Notes under the pieces: model-generated
The model's database searches: none
Told to the model about the DNA's origin: nothing
Seen by the model: the letters and a program-made list of their open reading frames with translations, nothing else
Made by a program: the position numbers and the translations under genes
Shown: one piece after another, positions 44,048-52,128 of the stretch
Position numbering within the stretch: the first letter of the stretch is position 1
How the letters are laid out: each line of letters begins with the position of its first letter
Assembly (NCBI RefSeq): GCF_005937885.2
Contig: NZ_CP042176.1
Location: forward strand, 5,079,501 to 5,143,500
Direction: 5' to 3'
DNA from: Bradyrhizobium sp. KBS0727
GTDB lineage: Bacteria; Pseudomonadota; Alphaproteobacteria; Rhizobiales; Xanthobacteraceae
DNA length: 64,000 nt

Positions 44048-45112
44048 TCAGACGCGGAAGATCTTGGTGTAACGCGCCTTGATGGACTCGCTTTCTTTCT
44101 CCACCGCCGCGGCATCGTCCTTCATCGTCTTGATCTCCTTGAGCGGTCTGCGCCCTGCCTTCTCAACTGCCTGCGCATGCACCGAGCGGAGGCCTCCGAC
44201 ATCGATGATCATCTGCTGGGCCTCGCGGCCGAGGCTGAACGACTGGAACAGCTTTGCCGCGTTCGGATGTGGCGCGTCCTTGAAGATGCCGTTCGGCCCG
44301 ATGATCAGCGGCGATCCCTCCGATGCATAGACCGGCTCGACCGGGCGGCCCGATTCCTTCATCTGAAAGATGTTGTACTCGTTGCCATCGGCCATCACCG
44401 CGCGCTCGCCGAGGTCGAGCTTCTTTGGCGGATCGGCCGACGACTGTACCTGCATGATGTTCTGCTTGGCGAGCTGCTCGAAGAACGTCCAGCCGAGATC
44501 GCGCTGCATCTGGTAAGTCGCGGTCATGATGGTGCCGCTGTAGCCGGGATGCGCCTTGACGATCTTGCCCTTCCATTTGGGATCGAGCAGGTCGGCAAAA
44601 CTCTTCGGCGCGTCCTGCGCCTTCACCAGATTGGTGTTGTAGGCGATGATGCTGAGCCAGACGCGGAAGCTGGCGAACTGGCCGTCGATATCCCTGTGCT
44701 CGGCCGGATAAAACTTCGCAACTTCCTCCGGCACATAGGGTGCCAGAATGCCGTCGCGCTTCCAGACGATGAAATGCGCGGCATCGGACGAATTGACGAC
44801 GTCGACAGCGTGGATGTTGCTGGAATATTCCTGACCGATGCGCTGGAACACGCGTTCCGCGCCGGTGCGCTCGACGCGAACGGCGATCCCTGAATATTTC
44901 GCCTCGAACGCCTTGGCCAGCTTCTCCGCGACCGGCAGGTCGGTCGAGGTGTAGTAGATCACCTGACCTTCCTTCCTCGCCGCCTCGATCAGCGCCGGCG
45001 TCACCGGTTCCGCCGCCGGCGCATCCGCCATCACGCGAGTCGAAAATGCTGCGCCTGCGAGCACCGCGCCGGTGCCTTTAAGCAGGGTGCGTCGCGAAAT
45101 CGAAGTCTTCAT
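44048..45112 (-). CDS. Extracellular (iron/polyamine-type, PBP2) ABC substrate-binding protein
   Basis: A 354-aa family 1/8-type binding protein. MKTSISRRTLLKGTGAVLAGA is a twin-arginine signal peptide ending VMADA. The mature part has EGQVIYYTSTDLPVAEKLAKAF, GIAVRVERTGAERVFQRIGQE, SFADLLDPKWKGKIVKAHPG and EGSPLIIGPNGIFKDAPHPNAAK, as in Fe(III)-binding receptors of the AfuA/FbpA type; relatives also bind organic acids. No permease or ATPase is adjacent. Confidence 0.85.
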   Translation of the reverse strand: MKTSISRRTLLKGTGAVLAGAAFSTRVMADAPAAEPVTPALIEAARKEGQVIYYTSTDLPVAEKLAKAFEAKYSGIAVRVERTGAERVFQRIGQEYSSNIHAVDVVNSSDAAHFIVWKRDGILAPYVPEEVAKFYPAEHRDIDGQFASFRVWLSIIAYNTNLVKAQDAPKSFADLLDPKWKGKIVKAHPGYSGTIMTATYQMQRDLGWTFFEQLAKQNIMQVQSSADPPKKLDLGERAVMADGNEYNIFQMKESGRPVEPVYASEGSPLIIGPNGIFKDAPHPNAAKLFQSFSLGREAQQMIIDVGGLRSVHAQAVEKAGRRPLKEIKTMKDDAAAVEKESESIKARYTKIFRV

Positions 45113-45286
45113 CGGCGTTTCCATGGGATTGGTCTTGGGACGTGTTTTTTTGCCCCGTTATGGGCTTATTCTTGCAGGGTCCGGTACGCCGAGCTTATCT
45201 TTTATTCCGATGGCGCACAGCCAGTCTTTCGTCGATTGCGGATTCCACCACCGACGGCGCCGCGCCATCGCAGCCGTGCCCAGCTA

Positions 45287-45904
45287 TTATTTTGCAGGGC
45301 AAGCTGCGCCGGTTTTCACCCAGGCTTCGACCAGCGCCCCAGCCTGCTTTTGCGTACCGGGCGCGGGACTGCGTCCGGCACCCGGCGCCCAGGCCCAGCC
45401 CACAAGCGTATCTTCGCCGATGTGATGGATGAGATCCTCGACCTTGCGGCCGCCATTGCGTGCGGGATCCCTGAGCTGGTCGCAAATTTCGGCGACCGTT
45501 TTGCCCTCCCACGCCATTTCGCGCGGGGCGAGGTGCCATTCGGGGTGACCCGGCATGTGGCCGGGTTCGAAATTGGCATTGCCATGGCAAATCGAGCAGC
45601 GCATCGCCGGGAGGCCATGACCGTCGGCCCCGCGGGTAATCGGCGGCTGATGCAGTCGGCTCTCGTCGCCTTGCCGCGGTCGATCACCCGCCGGATGGCA
45701 GTTGGTGCAGCGCGGATGGGTCAGCACCTTGCCAAGTTCGGTGAATATAGCGGCCGAGCGCGCGTTGGTATCCGATATCGACGCAAAGCTGTCGGGGCTC
45801 GCAAGCGATGTCGGTGCGGTCTCGGAAACGGCGTAGCCCGCGAGCATGCTCACCGCGACTACGACAACGCAGAACACAAGCTGAGACCGCAGTTCCGATT
45901 TCAT
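45287..45904 (-). CDS. Di-haem c-type cytochrome, partner of the molybdenum hydroxylase
   Basis: A 205-aa exported cytochrome. An N-terminal helix (about 9-27) exports it; two haem-attachment motifs follow, CTNCH (66-70) and CSICH (103-107). The gene lies 22 bases after the [2Fe-2S] subunit gene of an IorAB-like enzyme, so it probably carries electrons from the enzyme to the respiratory chain. The residue layout fits isoquinoline 1-oxidoreductase-associated cytochromes. No third haem site is present. Confidence 0.82.
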   Translation of the reverse strand: MKSELRSQLVFCVVVVAVSMLAGYAVSETAPTSLASPDSFASISDTNARSAAIFTELGKVLTHPRCTNCHPAGDRPRQGDESRLHQPPITRGADGHGLPAMRCSICHGNANFEPGHMPGHPEWHLAPREMAWEGKTVAEICDQLRDPARNGGRKVEDLIHHIGEDTLVGWAWAPGAGRSPAPGTQKQAGALVEAWVKTGAACPAK

Positions 45905-45926
45905 GTCGCGTTCCCCCCGCCTCCGC

Positions 45927-46451
45927 TCACTGGTTCGCTACGAGATAGCGTTTGGAATCCGCAAGGATCACATCGAGCACCGCCTCATGGTACTTGACGT
46001 AGCCGGTGCAGCGGCAGAGGTGACCGTCGAGCGCATCGGCGACGGTTTGCTCGAGTTCGGCGCGTTTGACCGGCGCCCTGGCCAGACGTTCCAGCAGGAC
46101 CTGGCCCTCGTTCAAAAAGCCCGCCGTGCAATAGCCGCACTGGAACGCAAAGTGCGCGATAAAGGCCTTCTGGAGCACGGAGAGCTCGTCATTCTTCACA
46201 TGGCCCTCGACGGTACGGATCGCCTTGCCGTCGAAACTCACCGCCGGGGTGACACAGGTCGGGCTGGTGTAGCTCGTACCATCGGGATTATCGACGATGA
46301 TGGCGCAGCTCAGGCACTGCGCGGCGCCGCAGCCGAACTTGGTACCGGTCATGCCGAGATACTCGCGCAGGAAATCGTTCATCGAGAGATCGTCGCGGAC
46401 ATCCGTCGGTCCGTGCGGCTGACCGTTGATCGTGATGCTCAATTTGGTCAC
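45927..46451 (-). CDS. [2Fe-2S] small subunit of a xanthine-dehydrogenase-family enzyme (IorA-like)
   Basis: A 174-aa two-cluster ferredoxin subunit. The plant-type cluster is bound by C41, C46, C49 (CGAAQCLSC) and C66; the second cluster by C105, C108 (CGYC) and C146, C148 (CRC). Length and order are those of isoquinoline or nicotinate dehydrogenase small subunits. It overlaps the large-subunit gene by four bases. Confidence 0.9.
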   Translation of the reverse strand: MTKLSITINGQPHGPTDVRDDLSMNDFLREYLGMTGTKFGCGAAQCLSCAIIVDNPDGTSYTSPTCVTPAVSFDGKAIRTVEGHVKNDELSVLQKAFIAHFAFQCGYCTAGFLNEGQVLLERLARAPVKRAELEQTVADALDGHLCRCTGYVKYHEAVLDVILADSKRYLVANQ

Positions 46452-49222
46452 GCGAGCACTCCCTTGAGCAGGCTTGCGGTCACCGGCAGCGATTGAAAGC
46501 GGCGGCCGGTGGCGTCGAAAATGGCGTTCAGAATCGCAGGGACGACGGGAACCGTCACGACCTCGGCCATCCCCTTGGGCGGTTCGTCCGGCGTCAGCGG
46601 CGGCAGCATCTCGATCTCGAGGTCATGCAGCGGCAGGTCCGATCCGCGCGCAATGAGGTACTGTCCGAGGTTCCACTGGCCGTTGCCCGGTCCGCCTTCG
46701 TAGAGCGGCAGCGTCTCGAGCAGGGCATAGCCGACACCCATCGCAAAACCGCCCTGGGCCTGGCCCAGCACGACCTCAGGCACCAGCGCCTGTCCGCATT
46801 CGAAAACGCTATAAGCCTTGGCGATGCGCAGCGCACCGGTTGCCCGTTCGATCTCGACCCGGACCACCGTGCCGCACATCGAGGTATAGGCGGTGCCGAT
46901 ACGGTTGTTGTCAGTCGGCGGAAACTTGACGCTGACCCGATCGATACGCGCGAACTTGCCATTCCCCTTGCGCACGGCCAGCGCGTCGATCTCGGCACGA
47001 TATTGTTCGCCGCCGAGCGGGAAGCGCGCGCGCGACCATGCCCAGCGGGAGAAACTATGCGCCACCGCCCCGGTCACGAGATTGCGCGCATGCGCTCTCG
47101 CAGCCAGCGCCGGCAATGGCAGCGGGTCGAGGCCGGGCATGACGAGATTCCCGTCCTTCCACTGCGCTTTGGGCCAATCCTTCGCGCGCGCGTCATCGGG
47201 CCCGATGCGCCAAAGCTCCAGCGCCGCCGGCCACAGGCCGAAACGAAAGATGACACGCGCCGCCTCGGCGGCCGAATGGGTACCGACATGCGCTCCGATC
47301 GAGGCGCTGGTCGCCGAACTGACCGCCGGCACCCAGCGCGGATTCTTCTCGGCGGCGTCCTGCGTCTTCTGGTCGATCGTGTAGGGATCGCCTGATGTGA
47401 TCAGTCCGAGGGCGTCATAGCTGTCGACCCGCGCCACCGAAACTTCGTCGGCCACTGTACCGAGATGGATCGCCACCCGGTTCGCGAGCGCCGTGCCGAT
47501 GCCGTTGCCCATTTCGACATGATCACAATAGATCGCGACTTTGCCTTCCGGCGACAGTTCGACCCGCCCCAGCGAGCAATCGGCGCCGGCGCCGTAATCC
47601 TTGGTGACGCAGGCAACGCCAGTGCCGACCAGACTGCCGTTCGGCGCATCCGATTTCCGTTGCGCGCGTTGCTGCCAGATCGGATGCTTTTCGAGCTTGT
47701 CGAGAATCTCCGTGGTACGGACCGAGACGATGTAGGGATTGCCGGTCATGGTCCGGCCGTTGGGCGGAAGCGCGTTCCGCCGCCGGAACTCGATGGCGTC
47801 GAGCGGCAGAGCGGCAGCGACTTCATCGATCAGCACTTCCAGCGCCGTCATCGTCTGCAACGTGCCATAGCCGCGCATCGACCCCGCGGTCACCCCCCGC
47901 GAATGCAGCGCAACCGTGGTCACGTCGACTTTCGGAACGTCGTAGATGCCGATCGCGGCGGCCGCGCCGACGGTCGCCACGTTCAGCGAGAAATTCGCCA
48001 GCCCGCCACCGTCGAGGACGTGGTCTGCCGCGAACGCCTTGATCTTGCCGGTAGACCGGTCGACTCCGATGCGCGAACGCATCTTGAAAGCGTGGCGCTT
48101 GATGCCGCCCTGAAACTGCTGATAGCGATCATGCGCCAACCGTACCGGATAACCGGGAAAGAACATCGCCGCCAGCGCCACATAAAGCACGAACGGCGTG
48201 TGATCGCGTCCGCCGAAGCCGCCGCCGACATAGGTGAACTGGGTGTTGATATGCGCCGGCTTAAACGGTCCCCGCGCCTTGCCGAGCAGATGCGCAATCG
48301 ACTCCGCCGCTTCATACGGAGATTGCACGCCAAGCACGAGTTCGAGGCTTTCGGTTTTTCTGTTGTACCAAGCGAGCCCGGATTCCGGTTCGAGGAACAT
48401 CGGATCGACCGACTGTGTCTCGAACTCACGGTCCAGCACCAGCAGGTTGGGATCCTTCGCCGCCAGTTCGCTGCGGATCTGCTCGCCATAGACGGCGGCC
48501 TTGGCATAGGGAGCCTGCGTCCCCTTGGCAGCCGGAGACCATACCGGAAGTGGAGAGTTCTGGGAGCGTCCAGGGCTGACCCAACCCGCCAGCAGCGGTG
48601 AATAGACATCGGGCGCATCAGGCGTTGCACCGGCCACGCGCGTAAAGCGGTAGGCACCGTAGTCCGGGATCGTGACGGGGCCGGTCTCCTCGCCGAATTT
48701 CACGAACGTGCCGTCGCGCAGCAGGAGTCGCGCCTGGTCGAAGGCATCGAACGTCTCGAAGATCAACAGCGCTACCGGCTGCCCCATATAAATCGGCGTC
48801 TTGCCGATCGGACAGAACAGGTCGCCGGTATAGAATTCAGGAACGCGCGTGCCGACCTTGTCGAGATCGGCCGCAGTCACCACCACCGATGGTTTCGCCG
48901 CGCCGCTCAGGCGCGCGAGGTCCATTCCAGTATAGACGTGGGTGGCATCCGGCGCGCGAACCAGGATCGCGTGCGAAGTCTTCGCGGGCCAACCCGGGAG
49001 ATCGGACGCCCGGAAATCCGAAGCGTAGAGTTTTGCGCCGGTGACCTTGGCAACGCCGTCAATCCGACCGGCGCCATTGATTGCGGGATTCCAGTTCCCG
49101 CTACCCGGAAGCGACGCACGCGGCGGCAGGCCGGCAGCTTCCGCCGATCCCAGGCGCGACAGGCTGAGTGCTATGCCGCTTGCCGACACCCATTTCAGAA
49201 ACTCGCGCCGTGAAGGCCGCAT
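46448..49222 (-). CDS. Molybdopterin-binding large subunit of a xanthine-dehydrogenase-family enzyme (IorB-like)
   Basis: A 924-aa Mo-cofactor subunit exported by the twin-arginine route (SRREFLKWVSASG at the N terminus), matching periplasmic, cytochrome-coupled hydroxylases rather than cytosolic xanthine dehydrogenase. Visible: GAGRIDGVAKVTGAKLYASD, YVGGGFGGRDHTPF, TAGSMRGYGTLQTM, HVEMGNGIGTALANRVA and a C-terminal PPKGMAEVVTVP. The last motif is normally GVGE with the catalytic Glu; here it is GMAE, with the Glu kept. The neighbouring small subunit and cytochrome make it a three-part enzyme. Substrates of relatives are N-heterocycles and aldehydes. Confidence 0.88.
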   Translation of the reverse strand: MRPSRREFLKWVSASGIALSLSRLGSAEAAGLPPRASLPGSGNWNPAINGAGRIDGVAKVTGAKLYASDFRASDLPGWPAKTSHAILVRAPDATHVYTGMDLARLSGAAKPSVVVTAADLDKVGTRVPEFYTGDLFCPIGKTPIYMGQPVALLIFETFDAFDQARLLLRDGTFVKFGEETGPVTIPDYGAYRFTRVAGATPDAPDVYSPLLAGWVSPGRSQNSPLPVWSPAAKGTQAPYAKAAVYGEQIRSELAAKDPNLLVLDREFETQSVDPMFLEPESGLAWYNRKTESLELVLGVQSPYEAAESIAHLLGKARGPFKPAHINTQFTYVGGGFGGRDHTPFVLYVALAAMFFPGYPVRLAHDRYQQFQGGIKRHAFKMRSRIGVDRSTGKIKAFAADHVLDGGGLANFSLNVATVGAAAAIGIYDVPKVDVTTVALHSRGVTAGSMRGYGTLQTMTALEVLIDEVAAALPLDAIEFRRRNALPPNGRTMTGNPYIVSVRTTEILDKLEKHPIWQQRAQRKSDAPNGSLVGTGVACVTKDYGAGADCSLGRVELSPEGKVAIYCDHVEMGNGIGTALANRVAIHLGTVADEVSVARVDSYDALGLITSGDPYTIDQKTQDAAEKNPRWVPAVSSATSASIGAHVGTHSAAEAARVIFRFGLWPAALELWRIGPDDARAKDWPKAQWKDGNLVMPGLDPLPLPALAARAHARNLVTGAVAHSFSRWAWSRARFPLGGEQYRAEIDALAVRKGNGKFARIDRVSVKFPPTDNNRIGTAYTSMCGTVVRVEIERATGALRIAKAYSVFECGQALVPEVVLGQAQGGFAMGVGYALLETLPLYEGGPGNGQWNLGQYLIARGSDLPLHDLEIEMLPPLTPDEPPKGMAEVVTVPVVPAILNAIFDATGRRFQSLPVTASLLKGVLA

Positions 49223-49250
49223 GCTCTCACCCGTTGATCCGCGCTGCCGC

Positions 49251-50339
49251 TTACTTCAGGTCCGCGATCGATGCCGGGCCCGGACCCGGCGTAACCAGTG
49301 TCGGCCATTGTTTCGAGCCGAATGGCACAACGGGCGGCAGGAACGGCGTCATGCCGCGTTTGCCGGTTTCCGCGACGATGGCGGCGCGCGCGTCGCCTCC
49401 CATCAGCTCGTAGTCCATCAGGTGATAATTGCCGAAGAACAGCGCGCCGACCGAACGATCCGCGATGATGCGGGTCAGCGATTCCAGCATGTCCGCCGGC
49501 GTGGTCGTGAAGGACACCGTCTCGATCAACAACAGGCGGTTGTTGATGGCGTCGGGTCCGAAGAACTGCGCCAGGACGCTGAACAGCACGTTGTTCTGGC
49601 GCGCAACATAGATCGTATTGCTTGCGGCGTAGGTCTTGTCCCAGTCGGCACCGAGCTGGGTCTTCCAGCCAGCCAGCACCGTCATCCAGTGCGCGACCTG
49701 GGTTTGCGCCGCCCATGCCACGTTCTTCGCCAGATAAGGCGCCTGTTTCTTGCCGAAGGCTTCGAGCGTGGCGAAGGGAATCACGCCCTTGGCAACGCAT
49801 TCATCCATAAAGGCGATATTGTTTTGCAGGATGGTGCGATTGTTGTCGCGCCATCCCGGCTCCATCGGCGTCGCGTCGAGGCCATCGAGCGCCGACTGCA
49901 TGCGGCTGCGGTAGGCGAGCATCGAGCCGCGCCAGGACTTGTCGTCGGAATTATCGACGTAGGGACCGACAACCTCCGCCAACGCCATCGTGCTGTGGCC
50001 GACCGACTTCAACAGTTGATAGACCACCGGTACCTGCGGCGCGTCCATTGGCGCCATCCCCGGCCGGTAAAGGATCATCCGTCCCCCGGCGCCCGAGAAC
50101 AGGCCGAGGATCACCGGATGCTTGCCCAGGATGTTGCTCTGGAAAATCCTCGCGGCATCGCCATAGAGCTCGAACATGCCGGTGTTGAGAGCCAACATGT
50201 CCTTGGTCGCAATATCGGCGGGTGTTGCGGCAGTTTTGCCGGCAATCGGCGCCATGTACGATGGCAGGGACTGGGCGTGGGTCGCGGTACTGCCGGAGAC
50301 GAATATCGAGGCAGCAATCAGGCAGGGGTAAAGTTTCAT
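49251..50339 (-). CDS. Unknown exported protein linked to the molybdenum hydroxylase
   Basis: I do not recognise the family. It is a 362-aa protein with a signal peptide (residues 1-22, ending THA/QS). The mature part has an ALFFGNYHLMDYELMGGDARAA stretch and repeated Ala-rich helices; no cofactor motif is visible. It has no membrane segment after the signal. It lies 28 bases before the large-subunit gene on the same strand, so it is probably co-transcribed and acts in the periplasm with that enzyme, possibly in substrate handling or assembly. Confidence 0.7.
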   Translation of the reverse strand: MKLYPCLIAASIFVSGSTATHAQSLPSYMAPIAGKTAATPADIATKDMLALNTGMFELYGDAARIFQSNILGKHPVILGLFSGAGGRMILYRPGMAPMDAPQVPVVYQLLKSVGHSTMALAEVVGPYVDNSDDKSWRGSMLAYRSRMQSALDGLDATPMEPGWRDNNRTILQNNIAFMDECVAKGVIPFATLEAFGKKQAPYLAKNVAWAAQTQVAHWMTVLAGWKTQLGADWDKTYAASNTIYVARQNNVLFSVLAQFFGPDAINNRLLLIETVSFTTTPADMLESLTRIIADRSVGALFFGNYHLMDYELMGGDARAAIVAETGKRGMTPFLPPVVPFGSKQWPTLVTPGPGPASIADLK

Positions 50340-50668
50340 AGCGCGCTCCTCGTGACCTTGCCCAAATCCTTGTTCGACTCACTCCCGCACTCTGAAGGAT
50401 TCTACGCGCCGTTGCCATGGCAAGCGCGCAATGCTCACGCCGATGATTGCAGCCTGCTTAATGCAATCCATCAAATAGGACGAGGGCCGTTTGCCAGATG
50501 AGCGAAATCGTCGACCAGTTGCAGTGCCGGCACGACCAATGTCTGATTTGAGGGGGCTGGCGGTCGTGCCGCGGATCGCTACACTTGGCTGCAGAGAAGC
50601 AGACACGGCAATCAGCGTCGGTCAGCAAACAGGCCGACGCAGAAAAAGGCCGGGTTCGGGAGGTTAAC
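50340..50668. other. Divergent promoter region between two molybdenum-hydroxylase clusters
   Basis: No gene seen. It must carry promoters for the leftward cluster (unknown protein, IorAB-like enzyme) and the rightward Bug-led cluster. The palindrome GTGCCGGCAC at 50524-50533 may be chance in GC-rich DNA. Confidence 0.5.
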
Positions 50669-51646
50669 ATGATGCGGCTAAGGCTGGCATTCGCGCTGGC
50701 GACAGGTCTTTTCGCAGGTCAGGTTGTTCTCACTTCTTCCAGTCAGGCGCAGGACTATCCGTCGCGGCCGGTGCGGGTGATCGTGCCCTTTGGCGCCGGC
50801 GGACCCGCCGACGTCACCGCCCGCCAGATCGGCAGCATTCTGCAGGAAAATTTCGGTCAGCCTTTCGTGGTCGAGAACCGTACTGGCGCCGGCGGGGTGA
50901 TCGGCACGCTCGAGGCGGCCAAGTCGCCACCCGACGGCTATACGCTATTGATGATGTCGAACACCCAGACCGCGAACGAATCGCTGGTGCCGCAACGCAA
51001 ATACGAATTGATGCGCGATCTGGCGCCGATCGCCCCAGTCAACTATTCGGATCTGGTGATCGTGGTTCACCCCGCCGTGGCGGCGAAGACGCTGCAGGAA
51101 TTCATTGCACTGGCGAAAACGCAACCCGGCAAGCTGAATTACGCGTCGTCCGGCCAGGGCACGCCGTATCACATGGCCGGCGAACTGTTCAAGGCGATGG
51201 CCGGCATCGATGTCCTGCACGTGCCGTACCGCAACAGCGGCGAAGCGCGCAGCGGCGTGATCGGCGGCCAAGTGCAGATGATGATCGACGCGGTTCCGGC
51301 GATGGCTCCCAACATCGCAGAGAATCAAGTGCGCGCGCTCGCCACTACCGGAAAGACGCGCTCGGCCGTGCTGGCTGACGTGCCGACCGCAAGCGAAGCA
51401 GGCGTTCCCGGCTACGAGGCCACCATCTGGCTCGGCCTGATGGCGCCGGCGGGCACACCGAAGCCGGTTATCGACAAGCTCAACGCTGCGGTGAATGCCG
51501 CGGTGAAGCGGCCGGATATCGTCAAGCTCTGGACCCAGCAAGGCGCGGTTCCGATGTCGATGACACCGGAAGAGTTCGACAAGTTCCTGCGCACCGATAT
51601 TGTGAAATGGGCTGAAGTCGTCAAGAAGTTCGAAAAGCCGCAATAG
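50669..51646 (+). CDS. Bug/TctC-type substrate-binding protein
   Basis: A 325-aa periplasmic receptor. MMRLRLAFALATGLFAGQ begins a signal peptide ending SQAQ. The Bug signatures YPSRPVRVIVPFGAGGPADV, GQPFVVENRTGAGG, DGYTLLMMSNTQ, and VPYRNSGEARSGVIGGQVQ are present. GGGAGG lies five bases before the ATG. It leads the rightward molybdenum-hydroxylase cluster by 11 bases and probably binds the substrate or a related acid, but there is no TctAB partner here. Confidence 0.9.
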   Translation: MMRLRLAFALATGLFAGQVVLTSSSQAQDYPSRPVRVIVPFGAGGPADVTARQIGSILQENFGQPFVVENRTGAGGVIGTLEAAKSPPDGYTLLMMSNTQTANESLVPQRKYELMRDLAPIAPVNYSDLVIVVHPAVAAKTLQEFIALAKTQPGKLNYASSGQGTPYHMAGELFKAMAGIDVLHVPYRNSGEARSGVIGGQVQMMIDAVPAMAPNIAENQVRALATTGKTRSAVLADVPTASEAGVPGYEATIWLGLMAPAGTPKPVIDKLNAAVNAAVKRPDIVKLWTQQGAVPMSMTPEEFDKFLRTDIVKWAEVVKKFEKPQ

Positions 51647-51657
51647 GTTCGCCCGCG

Positions 51658-52128
51658 ATGCCGTGTGTTCGATTTCGCCTTAATGGCGCCGAGACCGAGA
51701 TCGACGCCGATCCCGACCGATCGCTGCTGGATATCTTGCGCGCACAGCTCGGCATGACCGGGCCGCATTTCGGCTGCGGCGCCGGCGAGTGCGGCGCCTG
51801 TAACGTCATCATTGGCGACCGCGCGGTGTCGGCCTGCGACATGCCACTGTGGTCGGTGGTGGACAAGGACGTCACCACCATCGAGGGCCTTGGCACCGCC
51901 GAACAGCCACATCCGCTGCAGCGCGCATTCATCGCCGAGCAGGCGCTGCAATGCGGCTATTGTATCCCCGGCATCCTGATGAGCGCGGCGGCGCTGCTGA
52001 AGCGAAATTCGTCACCGACCGGTCGCGAGGTCAGGGAAGCACTCGACCGCAACCTCTGCCGCTGCGGCTCGCATAACCGTATCGTGCGGGCGATATTGCG
52101 CGCCGCGGGCGAAATGGCGGCGGAATGA
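51658..52128 (+). CDS. [2Fe-2S] small subunit of a second xanthine-dehydrogenase-family enzyme
   Basis: A 156-aa two-cluster subunit: C40, C45, C48 (CGAGECGAC) and C60 for the first cluster; C99, C102 (CGYC) and C134, C136 (CRC) for the second. Typical length. No export signal. It overlaps the large-subunit gene by four bases. Confidence 0.9.
   Translation: MPCVRFRLNGAETEIDADPDRSLLDILRAQLGMTGPHFGCGAGECGACNVIIGDRAVSACDMPLWSVVDKDVTTIEGLGTAEQPHPLQRAFIAEQALQCGYCIPGILMSAAALLKRNSSPTGREVREALDRNLCRCGSHNRIVRAILRAAGEMAAE

Noticed and set aside
47465..48601. Plus-strand frame of 378 codons
   Set aside because: Antisense to the molybdopterin subunit with no domain of its own; an artefact of GC-rich codon use.
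50524..50533. GTGCCGGCAC as a regulator operator
   Set aside because: A 10-bp GC palindrome is common by chance in this composition and there is no second copy or adjacent promoter box.
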